A stretch of DNA of 64,000 nt from Salidesulfovibrio onnuriiensis (GTDB lineage: Bacteria; Desulfobacterota; Desulfovibrionia; Desulfovibrionales; Desulfovibrionaceae), in the NCBI RefSeq assembly GCF_008001235.1, contig NZ_CP040751.1, positions 2,029,001 through 2,093,000 on the forward strand. Direction: 5' to 3'. The stretch's first letter is position 1; each line of letters starts with the position of its first letter. A program made the position numbers and the translations under genes. The notes under the pieces are model-generated. The model was not told where the DNA came from and ran no database searches. It saw only the letters and a program-made list of their open reading frames with translations. Of the stretch, positions 52,512 to 59,750 are shown in pieces.

Positions 52512-53846
52512 CTATCTCCAGCCGGGCTTGCGTTCGTCCAGCAGGCGGAGCAGTTCGCTTTCCAGGGTCGGGCTGTTGGCGTCGCCGTAGCCGTAGGAAA
52601 CGCGGGCCGTGGGCTTGCTCACTTCCACCACGCGGGTGAGCTTGGCCGGGGTGCCGAAGAGCACCAGGTCGCAGTCCGTGGCCTCGATGGTGGCCTCGAG
52701 GTCCTTGATCTGCTGCGCGCTGTAACCCATGGCGGGCAGGATCGGACCCATGTGCGGATACTTCTTGTACACGTCCGCAATGGAACCCTTGGCATAGGGA
52801 CGCGGGTCCACCATTTCGGCCGCGCCATATTTCTCGGCCGCGACAGCGCCCGCGCCGAAGCTCATTTCCCCGTGGGTCAGGGTGGGGCCGTCTTCCACCA
52901 CCAGCACGCGCTTGCCCCTGACCGAGGTTGCCTCGTCCACGGAAACCGGCGAGTTGGCCTTGATGATGGTTGCGCCCGGATTGTGGGTGGCGATGTTGTT
53001 GCGCACGGTTTCCACGTCGTTGGGCAGGGCGGTGTCCACCTTGTTGATCACGGCGATGTCGGCCATGAGCATGTTGGTTTCGCCCGGGAAGTAGGTCAGC
53101 TCATGGCCGGCCCGATGCGGGTCGAAAATGGTGATGTAGGCGTCGGGCTTGTAGAAGGAGGTGTCGTTGTTTCCGCCGTCCCAGATGATGACGTCGGCTT
53201 CCTTTTCGGCCTCGCGCAGGATGGCCTCGTAGTCGATGCCGGCATAGACCACCATGCCCTGGTCCACGATGGGTTCGTATTCTTCACGCTCCTCGATGGT
53301 GCATTCGTGCTTGTCGAAGTCCTCGTAGGTGGCGAAGCGCTGCACGGCCTGTTTGGTCAGGTCGCCGTAGGGCATGGGGTGGCGGATGGCCACGACCTTC
53401 TTGCCCATATTGCTCAGGATGTCGATGACCTTGCGGGTGGTCTGGGACTTGCCGCAGCCGGTGCGCACGGCGCAGACCGCCACCACGGGCTTGGTGGATT
53501 CCACCATGGTGTACTGCGCGCCGATGACCATGAAGTCCGCGCCCAGGGACTGCACCTTGGAGGCCCTGTGCATGACCTCCACGTGCCGGATGTCGGAGTA
53601 GGAGAAGGTCACCAGGTCCACCTCGTGCTTCTTGATCAGCTCGCCCAGTTCCTTTTCGTGGTGGATGGGGATGCCGTCCGGGTATCCGTCCCCGCACAGC
53701 TCGACCGGATAGCGCCTGCCCTCGATCCCTTCGATCTGGGCCGCGGTGAACGCCACCACCTTGTAGCGGGGGTTGTTGCGGAAATAGACGTTGAAGTTGT
53801 GGAAGTCCCTGCCAGCGGCACCCATGATGATGACTTTCTCGACCAT
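52512..53846 (-). CDS. Cyclic-2,3-diphosphoglycerate-synthase-like P-loop protein
   Basis: A 444-residue protein resembling archaeal cyclic 2,3-diphosphoglycerate synthetase. The N-terminal Rossmann-like part begins VIIMGAAGRDFHNFNVYFR. A P-loop, CAVRTGCGKSQTTRKV, lies near 129-144; DGGNNDTSFYKPD near 227, and NKVD, a G4-like nucleotide motif, near 267. Bacterial members are often annotated by homology only, and many sit beside carbamate kinase in anaerobes, as here. The true reaction in bacteria is unclear; the conserved pairing suggests a role in carbamoyl-phosphate or purine/amino acid breakdown. ATG 53846 follows CGGAGGAACA. Confidence 0.8.
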   Translation of the reverse strand: MVEKVIIMGAAGRDFHNFNVYFRNNPRYKVVAFTAAQIEGIEGRRYPVELCGDGYPDGIPIHHEKELGELIKKHEVDLVTFSYSDIRHVEVMHRASKVQSLGADFMVIGAQYTMVESTKPVVAVCAVRTGCGKSQTTRKVIDILSNMGKKVVAIRHPMPYGDLTKQAVQRFATYEDFDKHECTIEEREEYEPIVDQGMVVYAGIDYEAILREAEKEADVIIWDGGNNDTSFYKPDAYITIFDPHRAGHELTYFPGETNMLMADIAVINKVDTALPNDVETVRNNIATHNPGATIIKANSPVSVDEATSVRGKRVLVVEDGPTLTHGEMSFGAGAVAAEKYGAAEMVDPRPYAKGSIADVYKKYPHMGPILPAMGYSAQQIKDLEATIEATDCDLVLFGTPAKLTRVVEVSKPTARVSYGYGDANSPTLESELLRLLDERKPGWR

Positions 53847-54043
53847 TGTTCCTCCGATTCGGGTTTTGCCTTTTCAATATGAAAGAACGAGGCAATTGGT
53901 TCGATAAGGGTAGTATGACGTACCACATTTACCGAATCGTGGAAAGCAGGGCTGAAAATGTTTTGCGTTAGTGAAAAATCAACTTTTTCAACCGTCATAG
54001 GCAAAACTGATGGAGGGGAGGAGAAACCTCAATGCGCGCGGGA

Positions 54044-55126
54044 CTAGAGATGGACGGTGTTGAGCACCACGGAAAGGGCCTTGAACCAGAATTGTGCCGT
54101 GTCCCCGGGGCGCAGGGCCATGTCCCGGGCGGCCTGTCCCGAGATCAGGGCGCAGACCTCGGTGCCGTCCTCCAGCCTGCCCGTGATCTCCGCGACCGCC
54201 GGTGATTCCAACACGCGGAGGATGGTGGCCCGCAGCCGGTTGCGGGCGCTGCCCGTCGTTTCGGAATTTCCGGCCATGATGTTGACCAGCGGGGCCTTGA
54301 TGGTGGCCGCCACCGGGCTGCCCTCGGCCAGGCGCATGCTCTGCAGGCTGTCCGTGGTGATGATGGCGCAGATCTCCACGCCCGATCGCGTGCGCAGGGA
54401 GACCTCGGCCATGACCGTATCCGTGACGATGCGTTCCACTCGGCCGATGAACGAGTTGCGGGCGCTGGTGCGCTTGCGCATGTCCTGCTGGGCCAGGCGA
54501 ACGATGGATTCGACGTCCTGGCTGGTGAACTGCTGGAAACCGGCGGCCAGGTCCAGGGAGGACTGGCCCAGGATTTCCTTGACCACGGCCAGGGGCACGC
54601 CGCCCCGGAGCATTTCCACGGCCCGGGTGTTTCGCAGCACGCGCGGGTTGGCCAGGTCCCTGGGCAGGCCGCATTCCTTGCCCCGCGCATAGCAGGTACG
54701 TCGCAAATACCCCGGATCGACGTGGAAGAATTCCCCGCGTAGGGCGCAGCCCATGGGACTTGCCAGCATCTCGGACACCGATGCGTTGAGCTCCTCGGGA
54801 AGGGGCACTTGCCGGATGGCGTTGCGTCCCTGGATGGCGACCATGGAACGTTCGTGGTCAAACGCCGAGCGGTCGTCTAGGGAAAGGATCTCTCCCAGCC
54901 TCGCGCCGGTATGCCGAAGGAGCAGGAAGACCATGTGCAGCCGTTGCCTCGCCTGCATGCTTTTGCCGCCCCGGGCCGCGTTTTTCCAGGCCGTGAAGGC
55001 CGCCTCGAATTCCCGCAGCTGGGCGGCCTCGAGATGGCGAACCTCCTGGGATACGCTGAATATGTCCTGGGGAGCCAGTCTGTTCCGGGGGCTTTTGTTG
55101 TCACTCATTGCTTGCGGAGATGTCAC
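54044..55126 (-). CDS. tunR: TunR-type tungstate/molybdate-responsive regulator
   Basis: A 360-residue fusion. The N-terminal part (about 15-215) has the fold of a tyrosine recombinase, with TGARLGEILSLD near 75-86 and ILGQSSLDLAAGFQQF near 185-200. The usual His-x-x-Arg is changed to RVLR and the catalytic Tyr position reads Phe, so it should bind DNA but not recombine it. Two TOBE/Mop oxyanion-binding domains follow (about 220-290 and 293-358). This is the layout of TunR, the tungstate-responsive regulator described in sulfate reducers. It is divergent from a Mo/W ABC operon, its likely target. The start is GTG 55126; ATG 55108 is possible. Confidence 0.85.
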   Translation of the reverse strand: MTSPQAMSDNKSPRNRLAPQDIFSVSQEVRHLEAAQLREFEAAFTAWKNAARGGKSMQARQRLHMVFLLLRHTGARLGEILSLDDRSAFDHERSMVAIQGRNAIRQVPLPEELNASVSEMLASPMGCALRGEFFHVDPGYLRRTCYARGKECGLPRDLANPRVLRNTRAVEMLRGGVPLAVVKEILGQSSLDLAAGFQQFTSQDVESIVRLAQQDMRKRTSARNSFIGRVERIVTDTVMAEVSLRTRSGVEICAIITTDSLQSMRLAEGSPVAATIKAPLVNIMAGNSETTGSARNRLRATILRVLESPAVAEITGRLEDGTEVCALISGQAARDMALRPGDTAQFWFKALSVVLNTVHL

Positions 55127-55141
55127 GGATTTACCTGTTTG

Positions 55142-55196
55142 CGTGATGCGCTTGCCTTCACGGGCTTCATGAGACAGGCATTGATGCTGGTATACT
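55142..55196. promoter_or_regulatory. Divergent tunR/ABC control region
   Basis: In the 101 bases between tunR and the ABC genes, CGTGA (55142-55146) is inverted as TCACG (55158-55162) with an 11-base spacer, just upstream of the tunR start. TATACT (55191-55196) is a candidate -10 box for the ABC operon. The dyad is a possible TunR site. Confidence 0.4.
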
Positions 55197-55227
55197 TGTT
55201 TTTTCGCACAAATGGGAGGGGAATTGT

Positions 55228-55920
55228 ATGGGCCTGGTGGTGAGCGTCGGCAAGCGGCTGAAGCACTTTGACGTGCGCATGTCCTTTTCCTGCGCCTGCG
55301 GGGAACTGACCGCCGTCGTGGGCCCGTCCGGGGCCGGGAAAACCACCCTGGTTCGCCTGATCGCCGGGCTGGAACGGCCGGACTGCGGCACGGTCACCCT
55401 GGGCGGCCGGGTCTGGACCGATACTGCCTCGGGCCGCAGCCTCCCCCTGCAGGAGCGGGGCGCGAGCCTTGTCTTTCAGGACTACACCCTGTTTCCCCAT
55501 ATGAGCGTGCGCAATAACGTGGCCTTTGCGGCCCGGGACATGGAGGTCGCCGAAAGGTACATGGACATGTTCGGCGTCCTGCACCTGGCGGATTCCAGGC
55601 CGGGGTCCATCTCCGGCGGCGAACGCCAGCGCGTGGCCTTTTGCCAGGCCCTGGCCCGGGAGCCCCGGCTCCTGCTGTTGGACGAACCCTTTTCCGCCCT
55701 GGATATTGCCACGCGGCGCAATGTGCGCAGTCGTCTTCGGGAACTGAAGCGCGAGTTGGGCATTCCCATGGTGCATGTCACCCACGACCTGGAGGAGGCC
55801 GCATACCTCGGAGACGCCATCCTGGCCATGGACAGGGGATGTGCGGCCCCGGACTGGCTCGAGCGCCAGATCCGTTTTCATGACAACCCGGAACCAGCGG
55901 CCATTCGGGCCGCCTTGTAG
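55228..55920 (+). CDS. Molybdate/tungstate ABC transporter ATPase (ModC/TupC-like)
   Basis: A 230-residue ABC ATPase. Walker A is GPSGAGKTTL (near 32-41), the Q-loop lies in LVFQDYTLFPHM (near 82-93), the ABC signature SGGERQRVA is near 128-136, Walker B LLLLDEPFSALD is near 147-158, and the H-loop VTHDLEEA is near 180-187. Full-length ModC carries a C-terminal TOBE domain; this protein ends without one, and the oxyanion-sensing domains sit instead in the divergent TunR protein. ATG 55228 follows GGGAGGGGAATTGT. The binding-protein and permease genes follow within 10 bases each. Confidence 0.88.
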   Translation: MGLVVSVGKRLKHFDVRMSFSCACGELTAVVGPSGAGKTTLVRLIAGLERPDCGTVTLGGRVWTDTASGRSLPLQERGASLVFQDYTLFPHMSVRNNVAFAARDMEVAERYMDMFGVLHLADSRPGSISGGERQRVAFCQALAREPRLLLLDEPFSALDIATRRNVRSRLRELKRELGIPMVHVTHDLEEAAYLGDAILAMDRGCAAPDWLERQIRFHDNPEPAAIRAAL

Positions 55921-55928
55921 GAAATCCC

Positions 55929-56657
55929 ATGAGACTGATTCGTATTGCCGTTGCCGTATGTGTTCTTTTGCTGGGCGCTTCGGGCCTGGCGCAGGCCGAT
56001 AATCTGGTGCTGGCGTCGGGCGCCGGCTACAAGAAGATGGTCAACGAGCTGGTGGCCGTCTACGAACAGAGGACCGGCCAGACGATAGACCGCCTTTACG
56101 GAAACATGGGCCGGGTCGTTGCCTTGTCCAAGGAAAGCGGGCGCGTGGACATCGCCTTGGGCGCCGAGGACTTCCTCAGGAGCGGCGGCCTGGAATTCAG
56201 GTCCACCCATATGCTGGGCAAGGGCAGGCTGGTGCTGGCCTATCCCAAGGGAAGCTCCTGTTCGAGCGTGGCGACCTTGGATGATCCCGCGGTCAAGCGC
56301 ATTGCCCTGCCGGACACCTCCAAGGCCATCTACGGCCGCGCGGCCAGGGAGTTCCTGACCTCCACGGGCAGGCTGCCGGACATCAAACCCCGCCTGGTGG
56401 AGGTGGCCACCGTGCCGCAGGTCTTTTCCTACCTTGTGGCGCACGAGGTGGACATGGGCTTCCTGAACCTGACCCACGCCCTGCATGTGCAGGACAAGCT
56501 GGGCGGCTACGTGCTGGTGCCGGAAAAGGATTACGAGCCCATCAGCATCGTTGCCGGGGAATTGCAGGGCGGCGGCAAGCATGAGCAGGTCCTGGAATTC
56601 TTCCGTTTCCTGGCCACTCCCGAGGCCAAGGCCATCATCAGCAGGAGCGGCCTGTAG
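55929..56657 (+). CDS. Molybdate/tungstate-binding periplasmic protein (ModA-like)
   Basis: A 242-residue exported protein. The signal peptide (about 1-24, ending GLAQA) is followed by a type 2 periplasmic-binding fold of ModA type: NLVLASGAGYKKMVNELVAVYEQ, then GAEDFL (near 77), and VDMGFLNLTHAL (near 178). It captures the oxyanion and delivers it to the permease. It starts 8 bases after the ATPase stop and overlaps nothing. Whether molybdate or tungstate is preferred cannot be read; formate dehydrogenases of this group of bacteria use either metal. Confidence 0.85.
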   Translation: MRLIRIAVAVCVLLLGASGLAQADNLVLASGAGYKKMVNELVAVYEQRTGQTIDRLYGNMGRVVALSKESGRVDIALGAEDFLRSGGLEFRSTHMLGKGRLVLAYPKGSSCSSVATLDDPAVKRIALPDTSKAIYGRAAREFLTSTGRLPDIKPRLVEVATVPQVFSYLVAHEVDMGFLNLTHALHVQDKLGGYVLVPEKDYEPISIVAGELQGGGKHEQVLEFFRFLATPEAKAIISRSGL

Positions 56658-56659
56658 GC

Positions 56660-57337
56660 ATGAATGCCCTGGAGGTGCTGCAACAGCCCGAAACCACCGG
56701 GCCGCTCTGGCTGACGCTCAAGGTCCTCGCGGTTTCCGGCCTGCTGCATCTGGTCACGGGCGTGCTTCTGGGCTATTACCTGACCGGCCGCCGGAGCCTG
56801 GGGCGCGGGGTAATGGATTTCCTGGTCTCCCTGCCCCTGGTCTTTCCGCCCATTGCCACGGGGTTCGTGCTGCTGCTCGTGCTGGGGCGCAGCGGCTGGC
56901 TGGGAAGGTTCGCGCCCATGGATATCGTGTTTTCCTTTCCAGGCGTGGTGCTGGCTTCGTTCGTGGCCGGGTTGCCGCTCATGGTCAAGCCCGTGGAGGC
57001 GGCCTTGCGCGGCGGTTCCGTGGTGCGTCTGGCCGAGGTTGCGCACATGCTGGGAAAGAGCCCGTGGCGGACCTACTGGCTGGTGCTGCTGCCCAATGTG
57101 CGGCGCAGCGTGGCCTCTGGCTGGTTTCTGGCCCTGGGGCGTTCCCTGGGCGAGGTGGGCATCACCCTCATGCTCGGGGGCAACATCATCGGCAGGACCA
57201 ACACCTTGTCCCTGGAAATCTACAATGCGGTTTTCAGCGGCGAGTTTGAACGGGCCATGGTGCTTGCGGGCATCATAGGCGTTTTTTCACTGACCATCTT
57301 CCTTGTGGTCAAGCGGCTTTCCGCCGTGGAGGAATAA
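56660..57337 (+). CDS. Molybdate/tungstate ABC permease (ModB-like)
   Basis: A 225-residue inner-membrane protein with about five hydrophobic segments and the ABC permease signature EVAHMLGKSPWRTYWLVLLP (EAA loop, near 130-149). ALGRSLGEVGITLMLGGNIIGRT (near 157-179) is the conserved ModB stretch. It begins two bases after the binding-protein stop, with AGCGGCCTGTAGGC as a weak site, so it is translated as part of the operon. The gene order ATPase, binding protein, permease differs from the usual modABC order. Confidence 0.88.
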   Translation: MNALEVLQQPETTGPLWLTLKVLAVSGLLHLVTGVLLGYYLTGRRSLGRGVMDFLVSLPLVFPPIATGFVLLLVLGRSGWLGRFAPMDIVFSFPGVVLASFVAGLPLMVKPVEAALRGGSVVRLAEVAHMLGKSPWRTYWLVLLPNVRRSVASGWFLALGRSLGEVGITLMLGGNIIGRTNTLSLEIYNAVFSGEFERAMVLAGIIGVFSLTIFLVVKRLSAVEE

Positions 57338-57340
57338 GAA

Positions 57341-58066
57341 ATGAATACAATAATGAACAGGGTGCGGGACAAGGTCATTCCCGTCTGGGAAGAGCACGGC
57401 CTCATGAACGAGACCATTACGGTCATGGCCGGTCCACTGACCGTGGAGCAGGCCATCGGCACCCCGGACGGCGAGGATTTCCCCATCCAGAAGGGCAAGG
57501 AGAAGCTCATGGAGGCCTGCTTCCGGGACGAGCGCGGCCAGGCCTTTACCGATCATTACGGCAACTACAGCGGCACCCTGGCCCAGGTGGTTTCCCTGCC
57601 CTTGGACAACAATTTCCATCGGGCCGTGTTCGTGGCCACCCTCAATGCGGTCTCCCGCTCCCTGGGCAAAGCGGAAAACACGGTCCATTGCAAGGACTGC
57701 GGCCCCAAGGACTGCGCCCAAAAGCTGCCGGCTTACATTCGTGAAAAGTACGGAAACTGCCGCATCACCCAGGTGGGGCTCCAGCCCGCCATGGCCGAGG
57801 CGCTCAACGTCGAATTCGAGCTGCGCCTGCTGGATTTGGACCCCGACAACATCGGCCAGGTCAAGCGCGGGGTGCTGGTGGAAGGCCAGGAAACCGCAGC
57901 CGAGGCCCTGGAATGGGCTGACCTCCTGCTGGTGACGGGAACGACCTTTGCCAACGGCACCATCGATCCGTTCCTGTCGGAAAAGCCGGTGCTCTTTTAC
58001 GGCACCACGATTGCCGGGGCCTCTTCGGTCATGGGTTGGGAACGGTTTTGTCCGCAAAGTACCTGA
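57341..58066 (+). CDS. DUF4213/DUF364 protein in the Mo/W transport operon
   Basis: A 241-residue soluble protein. The N-terminal part (about 1-95) looks like DUF4213 and the C-terminal part (about 110-235) like DUF364, a Rossmann-like domain proposed to chelate heavy metals. Cys residues group in HCKDCGPKDCAQ (near 108-119), a possible metal site. GTTFANGTIDPFL (near 204-216) and FYGTTIAGASSVMG are typical of DUF364. It starts three bases after the permease stop, behind GAGGAATAAGA, so it belongs to the operon. A role in handling molybdate or tungstate is inferred from location. Confidence 0.78.
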   Translation: MNTIMNRVRDKVIPVWEEHGLMNETITVMAGPLTVEQAIGTPDGEDFPIQKGKEKLMEACFRDERGQAFTDHYGNYSGTLAQVVSLPLDNNFHRAVFVATLNAVSRSLGKAENTVHCKDCGPKDCAQKLPAYIREKYGNCRITQVGLQPAMAEALNVEFELRLLDLDPDNIGQVKRGVLVEGQETAAEALEWADLLLVTGTTFANGTIDPFLSEKPVLFYGTTIAGASSVMGWERFCPQST

Positions 58067-58197
58067 TTTGATGTGATATTGACTGCTTGCCCCTGAGACG
58101 GGGCTGTGGCAGAAGAATATGTCCCGTTCTTTCCGGCGTCCTTTTCGGACGGCAGGGGATGGGGCATTTCCTTTCACCATTACACGGACATCGTCGC

Positions 58198-59064
58198 ATG
58201 CAGAACCTTCCCTTTCTCCTGGTGGTCCTTTCCTCCGTGGCCCACGGCTACTGGAACTTCCTGTTCAAGCAGGCGCGCAACAAGGATGCCTTCCTCGGAT
58301 TGAGCAAGCTCATCGAACCCGTTGTCTACGCCATTCCCTTTGCGGTGGCCGTTGGCATGTGGGGGCTGGATCTTTCCTCGCTCTGGTATGTGGCGGGCGG
58401 AACCCTGCTTGCCGTGGCCAACTATTGCTGCCTTTCCGGCAGTTACAAGCGGCTGGACTTGACCATTGCCTATCCGGTCTCCCGGTCCAGCACGATCTTC
58501 CTGCCGTTTCTCGCCTTGCTGTTTTTCGGGGAACGGATCGACGGTGTCGGCTGGGTCTCGGTGCTGCTGGTCTCCGTGGGGGTGTTCGTTATCCAGCTCA
58601 GGAGTCTGCGCTCTCCCCGGTTGGCAGGAGGCGGAGCCGGTTTTGGAGTGGGCATGGCCTTTGCCGTGCTGGCCGCCTTTACCGTGGCACTGTATACGCT
58701 CTGGGGCAAGATGGCGGTGCGCCACATGCACCCGTTCATCTACATGTACTGCTACACCCTTGCGTCGAATGTCTATTTTCTGCCCCGGCTCAGGCGGCTG
58801 GACCGCAGCGAGGTTGTCCGGGAGTGGCGCTTGAACCGCTGGCGCATTATCGGCGTCGCGGTATTGAACACGCTTTCCTTCGTGCTTATGCTTTTTGCCC
58901 TGAACCTGGGCAAGGTCACCTATGTGGGAGCCCTGCGGCAGCTCAGTCTCGTGGTGGGCGCAGGACTCGGCTGGTGCCTCCTGCGCGAGCCGTTCACCAT
59001 GCCGCGCGCCGTGGGCATCGTGCTGATTATCATCGGCGCCTGCCTGACTTACGTGGCGAAATAA
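58198..59064 (+). CDS. EamA/DMT-family transporter
   Basis: A 288-residue protein with ten hydrophobic segments in two EamA repeats (about 1-135 and 145-288), beginning LPFLLVVLSSVAHGYWNFLFKQ. YPVSRSSTIFLPFLALLFFGE (near 88-108) and YVGALRQLSLVVGAGLGW (near 242-259) are the usual repeat ends. EamA proteins export amino acids, nucleosides or other metabolites; no substrate is indicated here. ATG 58198 has only a weak site (ACGGAC). The gene lies 131 bases after the Mo/W operon and is probably separate. Confidence 0.88.
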   Translation: MQNLPFLLVVLSSVAHGYWNFLFKQARNKDAFLGLSKLIEPVVYAIPFAVAVGMWGLDLSSLWYVAGGTLLAVANYCCLSGSYKRLDLTIAYPVSRSSTIFLPFLALLFFGERIDGVGWVSVLLVSVGVFVIQLRSLRSPRLAGGGAGFGVGMAFAVLAAFTVALYTLWGKMAVRHMHPFIYMYCYTLASNVYFLPRLRRLDRSEVVREWRLNRWRIIGVAVLNTLSFVLMLFALNLGKVTYVGALRQLSLVVGAGLGWCLLREPFTMPRAVGIVLIIIGACLTYVAK

Positions 59065-59750
59065 GGCAAGGAACGACGGTTTGTTTTTCACAGATGTTTT
59101 GTGGAAAACTGATGAATGGTGCTATTGGTCGCAATGTGAAGACTATTCGATTTGGTTTTCGTCAAAGTCTTGTGGATAAGGTGCGTAGAGAGCCCCGGTT
59201 TGCCGTATTTCGCATGGAAGTTACGAAGTGGATAGGCGACTTCTTTCCTCTGGTAATGGTGTCATATTGGGCGGTGTGTGGAATATCGCAGTATGATATG
59301 ATTTTCTATATTTTGTCTTTCGCATGATTCATTTATAAACTTAATGAAATATTGTTGTCGAACAGCTTGCCGAACTCTGTTGCATTTTTCGTAACATCTT
59401 TGATCTGCACGTAATTTACCATACCTGTCATGGGATATTTTTCAATATGCATTGCTGCATTAATTATTTGGTGTAGTGAATCAAAAAATACAACTTTTCT
59501 CTTCGTGTCAGCAGAATTCTGGTGTAGGTTGCGAAGTGTTGTATGTGGTGTTTGTTTATATAATGGTTCGTATCGTTTCCCAATAGTTGCAGAGGGCAGG
59601 ACTCAAAAGGTTGAGACTGTCTGTTGGCAGGTTGGGTGATAGCAAGTTTTTCGGCCGTGGTCGTTGTTGCTGGCGGAACGGTCGCCTTTTCCCGTTTCGG
59701 GCATGGAAGGGGTGCCCGGAGCTTCACGCACAAGCGCAAGGAGATACTCT
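59065..59750 (+). other. AT-rich gene-free stretch before the RTX gene
   Basis: These 686 bases contain no gene I can support: short frames on both strands lack ribosome-binding sites and family features. The DNA is much more AT-rich than its surroundings, especially 59200-59580. A TATAAT box at 59559-59564 is a candidate -10 element for the RTX gene, but no matching -35 box was found. AAGGAG at 59738-59743 serves the RTX start. Confidence 0.5.

Noticed and set aside
54044-55126. Integrase-like protein as evidence of a mobile element
   Set aside because: The catalytic residues are replaced, TOBE domains are fused to it, no attachment repeats are seen, and it faces a Mo/W operon, so it is a regulator.
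59615-59640. TTGGCAGG-type sequence as a sigma-54 promoter for the RTX gene
   Set aside because: The -12 element does not match at the required distance (GA in place of GC).
59430-59739. Small frames on both strands in the AT-rich stretch before the RTX gene
   Set aside because: No ribosome-binding site, odd composition and overlap with the likely RTX promoter and leader.
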